A stretch of DNA of 19,631 nucleotides from CAXDRM01 sp963991775 (GCA_963991775.1 CAXDRM010000019.1:1-19631); one strand, 5' to 3'; shown: positions 7,497 through 15,230, counted from the first letter of the stretch. Notes: a model not told the origin generated them from the letters alone. A program made the numbers and translations.

Positions 7497-7521
7497 TAGT
7501 TGACTGCTGGGGTAGGTTATT
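7497..7521 (+). promoter_or_regulatory. candidate IscR binding site (type 1-like)
   Basis: The 25-bp stretch begins ATAGTTGACT, a perfect left half of the known type 1 consensus (ATA-S-YY-GACT), and ends GGTAGGTTAT, which keeps most of the right half. By my reading 19 of 25 positions fit the degenerate consensus. The mismatches are in the centre and the right half. It overlaps the -35 box and spacer of the iscR promoter, so bound IscR would block RNA polymerase. IscR carrying a [2Fe-2S] cluster represses its own operon in other bacteria; the same circuit is inferred here. Confidence 0.6.
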
Positions 7522-7529
7522 ATAAAATC
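7501..7529 (+). promoter_or_regulatory. predicted isc operon promoter
   Basis: TTGACT (7501-7506, 5 of 6 to consensus), spacer of exactly 17 bp, TAAAAT (7524-7529, 5 of 6). The iscR start codon lies 36 bp downstream of the -10. Its position inside the IscR-like site supports autoregulation. Confidence 0.65.
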
Positions 7530-7565
7530 TGCAAAGAATTTATAAGATATTAAGCTAAAGTCAAT

Positions 7566-7982
7566 ATGTTACTTACAACGCGTGCCCGTTACGCAATTAT
7601 GGCCACAGTAGATTTATCTAAGCATGCAATTGATAAGCCAGCAAAAATGGCTGATATTGCTGAACGCCAAGATATATCTGCCAATTATCTTGAGCAGATT
7701 TTAAATGTTTTAAAACATGCTGAAATAGTTGATGCAGTTAAAGGTCCTGGTGGTGGTTATAAGTTAAAGAACAGTTCAGATGAGCTTTATATCGCAGATA
7801 TTATTAAAGCAGTGGCCGAGCCAGTAAAATTTACTAAATGTGGTGAGACTAAGCCTTGCTCTAATAAAAATGCTAAATGCCAAACACATGCTTTATGGAA
7901 GGGTTTGGAAAGAAATATCGTGTCATATTTATCGGCTATTAGCGTTTCCGATGTAAGTCAGGGTAAGATAGCAAATTTATAA
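7566..7982 (+). CDS. iscR: Rrf2-family Fe-S regulator IscR
   Basis: Transcription factor that senses Fe-S status through a [2Fe-2S] cluster and controls the isc operon. The winged helix-turn-helix begins LLTTRARYAI (2-11), with the recognition region near ISANYLEQIL (37-46) and the wing KGPGGGYKL (59-67), all typical of IscR/Rrf2. The cluster ligands are present as Cys92, Cys98, Cys105 and His108 (in QTHALW). The spacing is C-x5-C-x6-C, one residue more than the C-x5-C-x5-C of E. coli. The product has 138 residues against 162 in E. coli, with a short C-terminus. It is the first gene of the operon, 11 bp ahead of iscS. Confidence 0.93.
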   Translation: MLLTTRARYAIMATVDLSKHAIDKPAKMADIAERQDISANYLEQILNVLKHAEIVDAVKGPGGGYKLKNSSDELYIADIIKAVAEPVKFTKCGETKPCSNKNAKCQTHALWKGLERNIVSYLSAISVSDVSQGKIANL

Positions 7983-7993
7983 TTAGGTGAAAA

Positions 7994-9217
7994 ATGACAA
8001 GTAAATTAAAAAAGCCAGTATATCTGGATTATCAATCAACAACTCCTTGTGACCCACGAGTAGTAGATGCGATGGTACCATATTTTGCAGAAGATTTTGG
8101 TAATCCTCATTCGCGTAGCCATGCTTATGGTTGGAAAGCAGAGGAAGCTATCGAGATTGCGCGTGAACATGTTGCTGATCTTATTGGGGCAGGTAGCAAA
8201 GAAATCATCTTCACTTCAGGTGCCACTGAATCAAATAATATTGCAATAAAAGGTATAGCTCATTTTAACCAAGCTAAAAAGAATCACATCATCACTGTAG
8301 CGACCGAGCATAAATGTGTTTTAGATTCTTGTCGAGTTCTTGAACAAGAAGGTTTTAAAGTAACCTATCTACCAGTACAGCAAAATGGTCTAATTGATCT
8401 TAAAGAGCTTGAAGCTGCTATTACTGACAAAACTGTTTTAGTATCGATAATGGCAGTTAATAATGAAATTGGTGTAGTACAGCCAATTAAAGAGATTGGT
8501 GCATTATGCCGTAGTAAAGATGTGTATTTTCATACAGATGCTGCCCAAGCTTTTGGTAAAATTCCTCTTGATGTAGAAGAGATGAATATCGATCTAATGA
8601 GTATCTCAGGTCACAAAATTTATGGACCAAAAGGTGTTGGTGCACTTTATGTAAGACGTAGACCAAGAGTTAGATTAAATGCTTTAATTAATGGTGGCGG
8701 TCAAGAAAGAGGTTTACGTTCTGGTACTTTGCCTACGCCATTAGTGGTGGGTCTTGGCAAGGCTGCTGAGCTTGCCGCTCAAGAGATGGAGCAAAATCGT
8801 GAGCATGTTGAGCGTCTTACTAAAAAACTACATGAAGGCATTACTAAAAATATCGCTGAAATTTATCTAAATGGTGATGCAAAACAACGTATACCAGGCA
8901 ATTTAAATTTAAGTTTTGCTTATATTGAAGGTGAATCAATGATTATGGCAATTAAAGATTTAGCTGTCTCTTCAGGTTCAGCTTGTACGTCAGCTTCTTT
9001 AGAACCTTCTTATGTATTGCGTGCTCTTGGCGTGGATGAAGAATTAGCTCATACTTCAATCAGATTTGGTATTGGTAAATTTACCACAGATGAAGAAATA
9101 GATTTTGCTATCGAAACTATTAATAATTCGGTGCAAAAATTAAGAGAAATGAGTCCTCTTTGGGAGATGGCTCAAGAAGGTATTGATTTGAAATCAATTG
9201 AGTGGGCAGCTCACTAA
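7994..9217 (+). CDS. iscS: cysteine desulfurase IscS
   Basis: PLP-dependent enzyme that converts L-cysteine to L-alanine and passes the sulfur as a persulfide to IscU. The 407 residues match the 404 of E. coli. PLP-site features are ATEHK with His106 (103-107), NNEIGV (156-161), the HTDAAQ stretch (180-185) and Lys208 in SGHKIYGPKG as the Schiff-base lysine. The mobile-loop catalytic Cys331 lies in SSGSACTSAS. The C-terminus SPLWEM…IEWAAH is the conserved tail that docks IscU in group I IscS proteins. The start codon is preceded by a clear AGGTGA ribosome binding site. It is the second gene of the isc operon, 25 bp ahead of iscU. Confidence 0.97.
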   Translation: MTSKLKKPVYLDYQSTTPCDPRVVDAMVPYFAEDFGNPHSRSHAYGWKAEEAIEIAREHVADLIGAGSKEIIFTSGATESNNIAIKGIAHFNQAKKNHIITVATEHKCVLDSCRVLEQEGFKVTYLPVQQNGLIDLKELEAAITDKTVLVSIMAVNNEIGVVQPIKEIGALCRSKDVYFHTDAAQAFGKIPLDVEEMNIDLMSISGHKIYGPKGVGALYVRRRPRVRLNALINGGGQERGLRSGTLPTPLVVGLGKAAELAAQEMEQNREHVERLTKKLHEGITKNIAEIYLNGDAKQRIPGNLNLSFAYIEGESMIMAIKDLAVSSGSACTSASLEPSYVLRALGVDEELAHTSIRFGIGKFTTDEEIDFAIETINNSVQKLREMSPLWEMAQEGIDLKSIEWAAH

Positions 9218-9242
9218 TTTATTAATTTTTTTAAGGTAAAAA

Positions 9243-9626
9243 ATGGCTTACAGTTCAGAATTAATGGAACATTACAATAATCCTAAAAATGTTGGTTCCT
9301 TAGATAAAAAAGATAAAAATGTTGGTACTGGTCTGGTTGGAGCACCAGCTTGTGGTGATGTAATGAAGCTACAAATTAAAGTGTCAGATGATGGTATCAT
9401 TCAAGATGCAAAGTTTAAAACTTTCGGTTGTGGTTCGGCAATAGCTTCAAGTTCTTTAGTTACTGAGTTAGTAAAAGGTAAATCAATTGATGAAGCTGGC
9501 ACAATTAAAAACTCCGATATTGCTAAAGAGTTATCTTTGCCTCCAGTAAAAATTCACTGTTCAGTTTTAGCAGAAGATGCAATCAAAGCAGCAATTTCTG
9601 ATTATCAAGATAAAAAATCTGGTTAA
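9243..9626 (+). CDS. iscU: Fe-S cluster scaffold IscU
   Basis: Scaffold on which a [2Fe-2S] cluster is built from IscS sulfur before transfer by HscA/HscB. All key residues are visible: Cys37 and Asp39 in APACGDVM, Cys63 in GCGSAIASS, and His105-Cys106 in the LPPVKIHCSVLAEDA stretch. The LPPVK part (99-103) is the HscA recognition motif. The length of 127 equals the family norm (128 in E. coli). An AAGGT ribosome binding site precedes the start. Confidence 0.97.
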   Translation: MAYSSELMEHYNNPKNVGSLDKKDKNVGTGLVGAPACGDVMKLQIKVSDDGIIQDAKFKTFGCGSAIASSSLVTELVKGKSIDEAGTIKNSDIAKELSLPPVKIHCSVLAEDAIKAAISDYQDKKSG

Positions 9627-9642
9627 GCCACAAGCATAATTA

Positions 9643-10017
9643 ATGTCTGAATTTAAAAATAAGCGTGTCGATTATTTAAAAGTTACTGATAGTGCCGTAG
9701 CTGAAATCAATAAAAAGATTGCAGCTAAAGAAGATGTTTTCGGTATCAGAGTAGGTATCAAAACTAGGGGTTGCTCTGGCATGGCTTATAATATCGAATA
9801 TGCTGATGATAAAACTGTAAATGAATATGATGAATTGGTGGATATCACAAAAACCAATATTTTTGTTGATCCAAAAATTTCACTATTCTTAATCGGTACG
9901 CAGCTAGATTTTGTTGAGAAAAAAACTGATGCAGGTTTGGTTATTGAATCGGGCTTTGTTTTTAATAATCCTAATGAAACTGGTAAGTGCGGTTGTGGCG
10001 AATCCTTCTATGTATAA
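9643..10017 (+). CDS. iscA: A-type Fe-S carrier IscA
   Basis: HesB/IscA-family protein that carries Fe-S clusters or iron to apo-proteins, especially for [4Fe-4S] assembly. The three conserved cysteines are Cys44 (GCSGMAY) and Cys116/Cys118 in the C-terminal CGCGESF motif. With 124 residues it is longer than E. coli IscA (107) because of a ~10-residue N-terminal extension and a longer central loop. It starts 16 bp after iscU. A small hairpin and a REP-like palindrome follow before hscB. Confidence 0.93.
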   Translation: MSEFKNKRVDYLKVTDSAVAEINKKIAAKEDVFGIRVGIKTRGCSGMAYNIEYADDKTVNEYDELVDITKTNIFVDPKISLFLIGTQLDFVEKKTDAGLVIESGFVFNNPNETGKCGCGESFYV

Positions 10018-10031
10018 CCCATATTTTGGGT
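10017..10031 (+). terminator. small hairpin right after iscA, possible attenuator
   Basis: ACCCA (10017-10021) pairs with TGGGT (10027-10031) around TATTT, followed by GCTTTT. It is a short stem with a short T-run, too weak for full termination. It could lower read-through from iscA into hscB or mark a processing point. Confidence 0.3.
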
Positions 10032-10047
10032 GCTTTTCAAAATTTTC

Positions 10048-10109
10048 AGACCACCGGTTCCTGAGTGGGCAGCACACAGTGCTGGTTGTACCGAAGGGCA
10101 AGGTGGTCT
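10048..10109. repeat. REP-like palindrome, copy C, inside the isc operon
   Basis: Perfect outer arms AGACCACC (10048-10055) and GGTGGTCT (10102-10109). The core is again CCTGAG (10060-10065) … CGAA (10092-10095) followed by GGGC. The 5-nt centre of copies A and B is replaced by a 26-nt segment with its own stem, AGCAC-ACA-GTGCT (10071-10083). It fills most of the 110-bp gap between iscA and hscB, an otherwise tight operon. Confidence 0.75.
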
Positions 10110-10127
10110 TAAAGAATATAAAAACAT

Positions 10128-10664
10128 ATGCATAAGCTAGAATTATTACCACCAACTAATGTAGATGCTTTTACTAGACTGGGTCTAGCAATTGCTTTTG
10201 AATTAGATCAACAAAAGCTCGAAGAAAATTATGCTGAGTTGCAACAAAAAACTCATCCAGATAAATTTGTGGCAGCTGATCAAGTTACTCAAGCTTTGGC
10301 TTTTAAACATAATTTACTTATTAATGAGGCTTATAATTTACTAGGTAATGATCTAACACGTGCTGAATATATCTTAAAGTTGCATGGTATTATCGTAAAT
10401 CAGGATGGTCCAGAAGCGGTAAAACCCGACCTAATTCTGCTTGAAGAAATCCTAGAAATTAGAAGTGCAATCGATGAATCATCCGACCCAGCTCAGCTAA
10501 AAAATTTTGCTACAGAAAATCAAGCTACTCAGCAAGCAACGCTAAAAATTATTACAGAAAATTTTCAGGCAAAAGATTTTACTAAAATGGCAGAGCAAGT
10601 TATAAAATTAAAATATCTGGTAAAAATTGCCGAGGATCTAAAATTAAAGCAAGCAAGAATTTAA
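10128..10664 (+). CDS. hscB: Fe-S co-chaperone HscB (J-domain protein)
   Basis: J-type co-chaperone that binds IscU, delivers it to HscA and stimulates HscA ATPase. The N-terminal J domain carries the HPDKF motif (HPD at 43-45) between two helices, then NEAYNLLGNDLTRAEYIL (66-83), typical of HscB. The C-terminal helical domain (about 95-178) is the IscU-binding part. The length of 178 compares with 171 in E. coli. It is separated from iscA by 110 bp holding a palindrome and is followed by hscA after 3 bp. Confidence 0.94.
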   Translation: MHKLELLPPTNVDAFTRLGLAIAFELDQQKLEENYAELQQKTHPDKFVAADQVTQALAFKHNLLINEAYNLLGNDLTRAEYILKLHGIIVNQDGPEAVKPDLILLEEILEIRSAIDESSDPAQLKNFATENQATQQATLKIITENFQAKDFTKMAEQVIKLKYLVKIAEDLKLKQARI

Positions 10665-10667
10665 ATC

Positions 10668-12503
10668 ATGAAACTTATCAATATCGAAGAAAGAGAGCAA
10701 AATGAAGGTGATAAAAAACAATTAGCTATCGGTATTGATCTTGGTACTACCAATTCTTTAGTTGCCTATTCAGAAAAACAAAAGCCGCAAATTTTAATTC
10801 CTCAAGGTGAGGCGGCAGAAATCAAATCTATAATTTCACTAGATAAAAACCAAAAATTTCAAGTTGGTAAAACCACTAATAGCAAAACCATTTCATCTTT
10901 TAAAAGATTAATGGGTAAATCTTTGCATGATGTTGATCAAAAGTTACGTGATTACCATTATGAATTTGCTAGTTCTAGCGCAGATACAGAAGCTGTAAAA
11001 ATTAGATTAGGTGCGCAAGAAATTACAGCAGTAGAAGCGTCAGCTGAAATTTTACGTGCCTTAAAATTACGTGCTGAAACTGTATTGGAAAATGAAGTAA
11101 ATAAAGCAGTAATCACTGTTCCAGCTTATTTTGATGATGCAGCAAGACAGGCAACTATGATGTCGGCTAAATTAGCAGGTCTAGATGTATTACGCTTAAT
11201 TAATGAGCCCACTGCTGCAGCACTTGCTTATGGTCTTGATGAGGCTAAAGAGGGGTATTACGCTATTTTTGATTTAGGTGGTGGAACTTTTGATGTTTCG
11301 ATTCTTAAAATGCAAAAAGGTGTCTTTAGAGTTGTTGCTACCAAAGGAGATAATTTTTTAGGGGGTGATGATATTGATCTATTAATAGCAAAATATTTGC
11401 TTAAAGATGTTGCTAATCAACCAGAGACTCAAGAAATTTTACATATTGCGCGCAAACTAAAAGAGCAATTAAGCTCAGCTGATTATGCTGAATTTTCAGG
11501 TTTTGATTTGCGCTTAGAACGTCTTAATAAAATTATCCAACCAATCATTGTTAAGGCAATTGATATTTTTAGATCATGTCTTGCTGATGCTGGTTTAGCA
11601 GCAACAGATCTGGAGGAGGTGGTGTTAGTTGGAGGCTCGACTAGAATTCCGCTTTTAAAACATGAGCTGGCAGAGTTTTTAGGTAAAGCTCCTTTAGATA
11701 ATGTTGACCCAGATACTGTAGTAGCTTGCGGGGCAGCAGTGCAGGCTGAAACCTTAACAAATGGTACTGGTAATTTACTAATTGATATTATTCCATTATC
11801 ACTTTCACTTGAAACTATGGGAGGTATTGTTGAAAAAATTATTCCACGTAATAGTGTAATTCCAATTAGTGTTTCACAAGAATTTACTACGCATAAGGAT
11901 GGTCAATCTGCTTTGCAAATTCATATCGTGCAAGGAGAAAGAGAATTAGCTAAAGATAATCGTTCTCTAGCTTTTTTTGAATTAGAAAAAATACCCGCTA
12001 TGAAAGCTGGTGAACCACGTATTAAGATTAGCTTCCAAGTTGATGCTGATGGTATTTTAACTGTTAATGCAGTTGAACAAACCACAGAGGTCAGTCAAGA
12101 AGTTAAAGTTAAACCTTCTTATGGTTTGTCTGTATCACAAATGCAGGAAATGCTGCAAGAAAGTTTTAAAAATGCTAAATCTGACATGCAGCTGAGAATG
12201 CTTAATAAAAACTTTGTCGAGATTGAAAAATTAATCGACAATATCAATCGAGTGTTAAATGATACAGATTTTAAATTTGAGCCACAAACTGTCATTGAGG
12301 TGCAAAAGCTTTGTGTTGAAATGTCAGAAAAATCTCACAAATATAAAGAGCAAAAAGATTTTCTAGCCTTAGAAAAAACTCAAAAAAAATTAAAGGAGCA
12401 TTTAGATAATTTATGTGTACTCAAAATTAGTCATATAACCTCAGCTCTCAAAGGAAAAACTATTGCAGAAATTAATGAATTGATGCATGATGACGCGGAA
12501 TAA
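10668..12503 (+). CDS. hscA: Hsp70-family Fe-S chaperone HscA
   Basis: Specialised Hsp70 that binds the LPPVK motif of IscU and uses ATP to promote cluster transfer. Nucleotide-binding domain landmarks are GIDLGTTNSL (22-31), NEPTAAALAYGLD, DLGGGTFDVS (from Asp202) and LVGGSTRIP (320-328). The substrate-binding domain follows from about residue 370. The 611 residues match E. coli HscA (616) rather than DnaK, and a ~20-residue N-terminal extension precedes the first phosphate motif as in HscA. It starts 3 bp after the hscB stop with no clear ribosome binding site, so it is probably translationally coupled. Confidence 0.96.
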   Translation: MKLINIEEREQNEGDKKQLAIGIDLGTTNSLVAYSEKQKPQILIPQGEAAEIKSIISLDKNQKFQVGKTTNSKTISSFKRLMGKSLHDVDQKLRDYHYEFASSSADTEAVKIRLGAQEITAVEASAEILRALKLRAETVLENEVNKAVITVPAYFDDAARQATMMSAKLAGLDVLRLINEPTAAALAYGLDEAKEGYYAIFDLGGGTFDVSILKMQKGVFRVVATKGDNFLGGDDIDLLIAKYLLKDVANQPETQEILHIARKLKEQLSSADYAEFSGFDLRLERLNKIIQPIIVKAIDIFRSCLADAGLAATDLEEVVLVGGSTRIPLLKHELAEFLGKAPLDNVDPDTVVACGAAVQAETLTNGTGNLLIDIIPLSLSLETMGGIVEKIIPRNSVIPISVSQEFTTHKDGQSALQIHIVQGERELAKDNRSLAFFELEKIPAMKAGEPRIKISFQVDADGILTVNAVEQTTEVSQEVKVKPSYGLSVSQMQEMLQESFKNAKSDMQLRMLNKNFVEIEKLIDNINRVLNDTDFKFEPQTVIEVQKLCVEMSEKSHKYKEQKDFLALEKTQKKLKEHLDNLCVLKISHITSALKGKTIAEINELMHDDAE

Positions 12504-12517
12504 TTATTGGTAAATTT

Positions 12518-12841
12518 ATGCCCAAGGTGATTTTTATAGAAAATGGTGAAAGAAAAGAAATTGAAGCTGAGAATGGCTTATCAATTTTGGAGATTGCTCA
12601 TAAAAATAATATCGGAGTAGAAGGTGCGTGTGAAGGTTCTTTAGCTTGTTCAACCTGTCACGTTATTCTTTCTGAGTCTTATTTTAATAAATTAGAAGAA
12701 GCTAGCGAAGAAGAAGAAGATATGCTTGATCTTGCTTTTGGTGTGACTCATACATCAAGATTAGGTTGTCAAATTATTATGAGTGATGAGCTAGATGGTA
12801 TTGAATTAACTGTTCCTTCAGAAACTCGTAATATAGGCTAA
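12518..12841 (+). CDS. fdx: [2Fe-2S] ferredoxin of the isc operon
   Basis: Adrenodoxin-type ferredoxin that supplies electrons for Fe-S cluster assembly. The four cluster ligands are Cys38, Cys44 and Cys47 in the C-x5-C-x2-C motif (ACEGSLACSTC), then Cys84 in RLGCQI. An acidic segment (60-72, EEASEEEED) is the likely docking surface for IscS or a reductase. The 107 residues compare with 111 in E. coli. It lies 14 bp after hscA and 2 bp before the next gene. Confidence 0.95.
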   Translation: MPKVIFIENGERKEIEAENGLSILEIAHKNNIGVEGACEGSLACSTCHVILSESYFNKLEEASEEEEDMLDLAFGVTHTSRLGCQIIMSDELDGIELTVPSETRNIG

Positions 12842-12843
12842 AT

Positions 12844-14019
12844 ATGAATAATGCTGCTAAAATTTCTATAGTAATTATTTTATGTGCAGCAATTATTTTT
12901 GGAGTTTTTTCTTTAGTCAAAAAAAATACTCGTGAAAAATTAATCAGTGAAGCCAATCAAGTTATTGCAGAATATGATAGTTCGGCGCGTTTCTCTTATG
13001 ATAATTTAGATATTAACAATATTCTTAGTCCAACTCAGCTAGTTTTTTCTGATGTGCGTCTTAAGTCGGAGAATTACACTATAGCTGCTTCTGAAGCTGT
13101 GGTAGATCTAAGTGATGAAAAAATCACTTATGAAAATTTAGAGCTAGATATTATTAATGATGCTGCCAAAGAGGCTAATTTGGGCTATAAAATTATGTTT
13201 TCTGAGCGTGTGCAAATCGTACAATCTCCAGATAAAGAAAATAGCTATAATATTAATCTTCCTGATAGTTTTGAGCTTGATATTGCTGGTGAGAGATCAG
13301 TTGCAAATTATTTGCCAGGCAAAAAACCTATAACTCTTACTTTAGATAATAATAAAGATTTTCAAAGTTTTTATTATGAAGATCAAGGGGTTACTATGGA
13401 TAGTGCGGTAGAGGGTACTGGTATTAAATCAGAATCAACAAAGAATATTATCGATGTTAAAAAAACTGTAAATGCAGATGCAGATAGTTACGAGATTATT
13501 TTTATCAGTAATGAAAATACCTATGGTGATAGGCAGGCATTTAATATTAATGTGGATACTAGTTTTTCTAAAGCTAAAACTGATGATAGATTTGAAACTT
13601 ATTTAGATATTAGAGATTTTTCAGTTTCTTTTGCTAATTATGACATTAAGTTTAGTGGTGAGCTATTTCAGAATTGGCAGAATTTTATTCCTTATGGTGA
13701 CTTAAAATTTAGCTTTTCTAATTTTAAAGTAGCATTAGATGAGTTTTTTACAGAAGGGTTTTTAGAAGGTTTAGCAGCAGATCCTCAAATAGCACAATTA
13801 ATCACTGATACTTCTACTGAGGATAAGCAAAAATTTGTTAAGTTTTTATCAGTATTAAATAATAGTGACTCAGATGATTTGCTATTAAATATTACCAGAA
13901 ATTCTGCCGAAATGCCTACAGTCAATGATTATACTGTCCAGCAGCTTGAAGAGTTTTATAATAAGATCTTTCTAGATTCAGATACTTCTTCAGAAGAAGA
14001 ATTGCCAGAATTACGTTAG
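12844..14019 (+). CDS. 391-residue membrane-anchored protein of unknown function
   Basis: I do not recognise the family. Residues 7-25 form a single hydrophobic helix after a short, weakly basic start, and KK follows, so it is either an inner-membrane signal anchor with a periplasmic body or an uncleaved signal. The body alternates short polar/hydrophobic stretches rich in Ser, Asp, Asn, Ile and Phe (for example RFSYDNLDIN, LVFSDVRLKSENYTI, DLKFSFSNFKVAL), which suggests beta-rich repeats. This is reminiscent of AsmA/DUF945/DUF2125-type periplasmic proteins, but no diagnostic motif is visible. The end is acidic (SDTSSEEELPELR). It starts 2 bp after fdx and ends 6 bp before comF, so it belongs to the isc transcript. 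Whether it takes part in Fe-S biology is unknown. Confidence 0.8.
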   Translation: MNNAAKISIVIILCAAIIFGVFSLVKKNTREKLISEANQVIAEYDSSARFSYDNLDINNILSPTQLVFSDVRLKSENYTIAASEAVVDLSDEKITYENLELDIINDAAKEANLGYKIMFSERVQIVQSPDKENSYNINLPDSFELDIAGERSVANYLPGKKPITLTLDNNKDFQSFYYEDQGVTMDSAVEGTGIKSESTKNIIDVKKTVNADADSYEIIFISNENTYGDRQAFNINVDTSFSKAKTDDRFETYLDIRDFSVSFANYDIKFSGELFQNWQNFIPYGDLKFSFSNFKVALDEFFTEGFLEGLAADPQIAQLITDTSTEDKQKFVKFLSVLNNSDSDDLLLNITRNSAEMPTVNDYTVQQLEEFYNKIFLDSDTSSEEELPELR

Positions 14020-14025
14020 TAGCAA

Positions 14026-14649
14026 GTGTTTTCTGAGCTTGCTTCCAAAAAATGTTTAGCCTGTGATGCCGTGAATCTTCAGCCAAATTTGCTGTGTAGC
14101 ACATGTTACTCCACACTAAATTTTATTACCTATAATGCACAGGATAAATATCACGCCATATTTCTTTATCGCGATTTGATAAAGATTTTGTTGCTTGATT
14201 ATAAACAAAATGATCAGCTACATCTGCTTGGTTTCTTGGCAAGCCAAATTATAGCTTATAGTAAGGAATATAACTTACAGTTTGAGTATGTGGCAGCTTT
14301 ACCTATTTCTAGAAAAAAATTATTTAAGCGCGGTTTTAATCAATCTGCTGCTTTAGCAAAGAGGGTAGCTAAGCTTACAGGTAAAAAATTCTTATTTGAT
14401 TTATTATATAGTAGTAATGCTGTTGAACAAAAAATATTGCGTAAAAAGCAGCGGCAAAAAAATCTAGTTGGCAAATTTACTCTAAATAAAAAATATCAAC
14501 ATAGTGGTATTTTTCGGGATAAGAATATTTTACTTATTGATGATATTATAACTACAGGTAGTACTTTTAGTGAAGCTTTAAAGCAGCTAGAGGGCATAGG
14601 TGCCAAAAAAATCATTCCTTTAGCTATAGCCCATCCCGTAATATATTAG
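14026..14649 (+). CDS. comF: ComF-family phosphoribosyltransferase-like protein
   Basis: ComF/GntX-type protein with an N-terminal zinc finger and a type I phosphoribosyltransferase domain; the family is linked to DNA uptake and recombination but its reaction is not established. The zinc ligands are Cys10, Cys13, Cys24 and Cys27. KRGFNQ (101-106) and the PRPP-binding loop LLIDDIITTGST (169-180) are clear. The 207 residues compare with 227 in E. coli. The start appears to be GTG at 14026, 6 bp after the previous stop, because the zinc finger must be included and no upstream ATG exists in frame. There is no clear ribosome binding site. It is the last gene of the isc transcript and converges on fau. 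Confidence 0.88.
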   Translation: MFSELASKKCLACDAVNLQPNLLCSTCYSTLNFITYNAQDKYHAIFLYRDLIKILLLDYKQNDQLHLLGFLASQIIAYSKEYNLQFEYVAALPISRKKLFKRGFNQSAALAKRVAKLTGKKFLFDLLYSSNAVEQKILRKKQRQKNLVGKFTLNKKYQHSGIFRDKNILLIDDIITTGSTFSEALKQLEGIGAKKIIPLAIAHPVIY

Positions 14650-14685
14650 TAAAAGTCTGTGGCACACATCTCCATTCTTCCTAAT
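14650..14685. repeat. partial copy of the 15286-15391 palindromic element
   Basis: TAAAAGTCTGTGG (14650-14662) is identical to 15348-15360. The following CACACATCTCCATTCTTC resembles the distal arm ACACATCTTCAAATTCTTC at 15374-15392. The ~13 bp between them in the full element is missing here. It lies in the 50-bp gap between the converging comF and fau genes. Confidence 0.6.
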
Positions 14686-14699
14686 ATTTATTGAATGAA

Positions 14700-15230
14700 T
14701 TAATCCGTAAAGATTTTACTTTCGGTAATAATATAGTGCAGCGCTATATCATATTGTTCAGCAGGAATAGCTATTTTAGAAAATTGTAAATCATAAGCTA
14801 CGCCAATAGTAGGGCAATTTAGTTTTGCTAGGCTACGATCATAATAGCCTTTACCGTAGCCGATACGCTGTTTTTGTTGATCAAAGCAAATTAGCGGGCA
14901 AATGATTAAATCTGGAGTTATTGCTTTGATACCTTGCGGTTCTTTAATGGCAAAAGCTTTATGGGTAAGTAAGGGTTCAGTGGTTGAGTAAAAATTTAGG
15001 CTTTGTTCCTCTGTAGTTTTAGGTAAGAGAAAGTTTTTTTGTGGATATTCTTTGATTAGTGGTAATAGATCAATTTCGGTCTTTTTAGGATAGAAGAGAG
15101 CAATATTTTGATATTTGCTAATAAAAGGTTTTAATTTAGTTCTAACCTTTTTATCCCAATCATTTTTCTGTATCTCAGGGACATATCGACGTTTTTCTAG
15201 ATAGATTTTGCGTAATTCCTGTTTATTCAT
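14700..15230 (-). CDS. fau: 5-formyltetrahydrofolate cyclo-ligase
   Basis: Converts 5-formyl-THF to 5,10-methenyl-THF with ATP, returning stored folate to the active pool. The family motif RIGYGKGYYDR is present near residue 134, LLPLI-type and FLLPKT strands precede it, and the N-terminus KQELRKIYLEKR is typical. I chose the ATG at 15230 (MNKQELRK) because the only upstream start is a TTG four codons earlier that adds VVK. The product is 176 residues against 182 in E. coli YgfA/Fau. The upstream neighbour is 6S RNA, then zapA, the order seen in many proteobacteria, where fau is often co-transcribed with 6S RNA. Confidence 0.93.
   Translation of the reverse strand: MNKQELRKIYLEKRRYVPEIQKNDWDKKVRTKLKPFISKYQNIALFYPKKTEIDLLPLIKEYPQKNFLLPKTTEEQSLNFYSTTEPLLTHKAFAIKEPQGIKAITPDLIICPLICFDQQKQRIGYGKGYYDRSLAKLNCPTIGVAYDLQFSKIAIPAEQYDIALHYIITESKIFTD

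Noticed and set aside
9904..10155. Open frames on both strands across the iscA-hscB gap
   Set aside because: They are out-of-frame readings of iscA, the REP-like palindrome and the start of hscB.
14026..14100. ComF start considered as truncated because it lacks an ATG
   Set aside because: A GTG six bases after the upstream stop includes the full zinc finger, so the gene looks complete.
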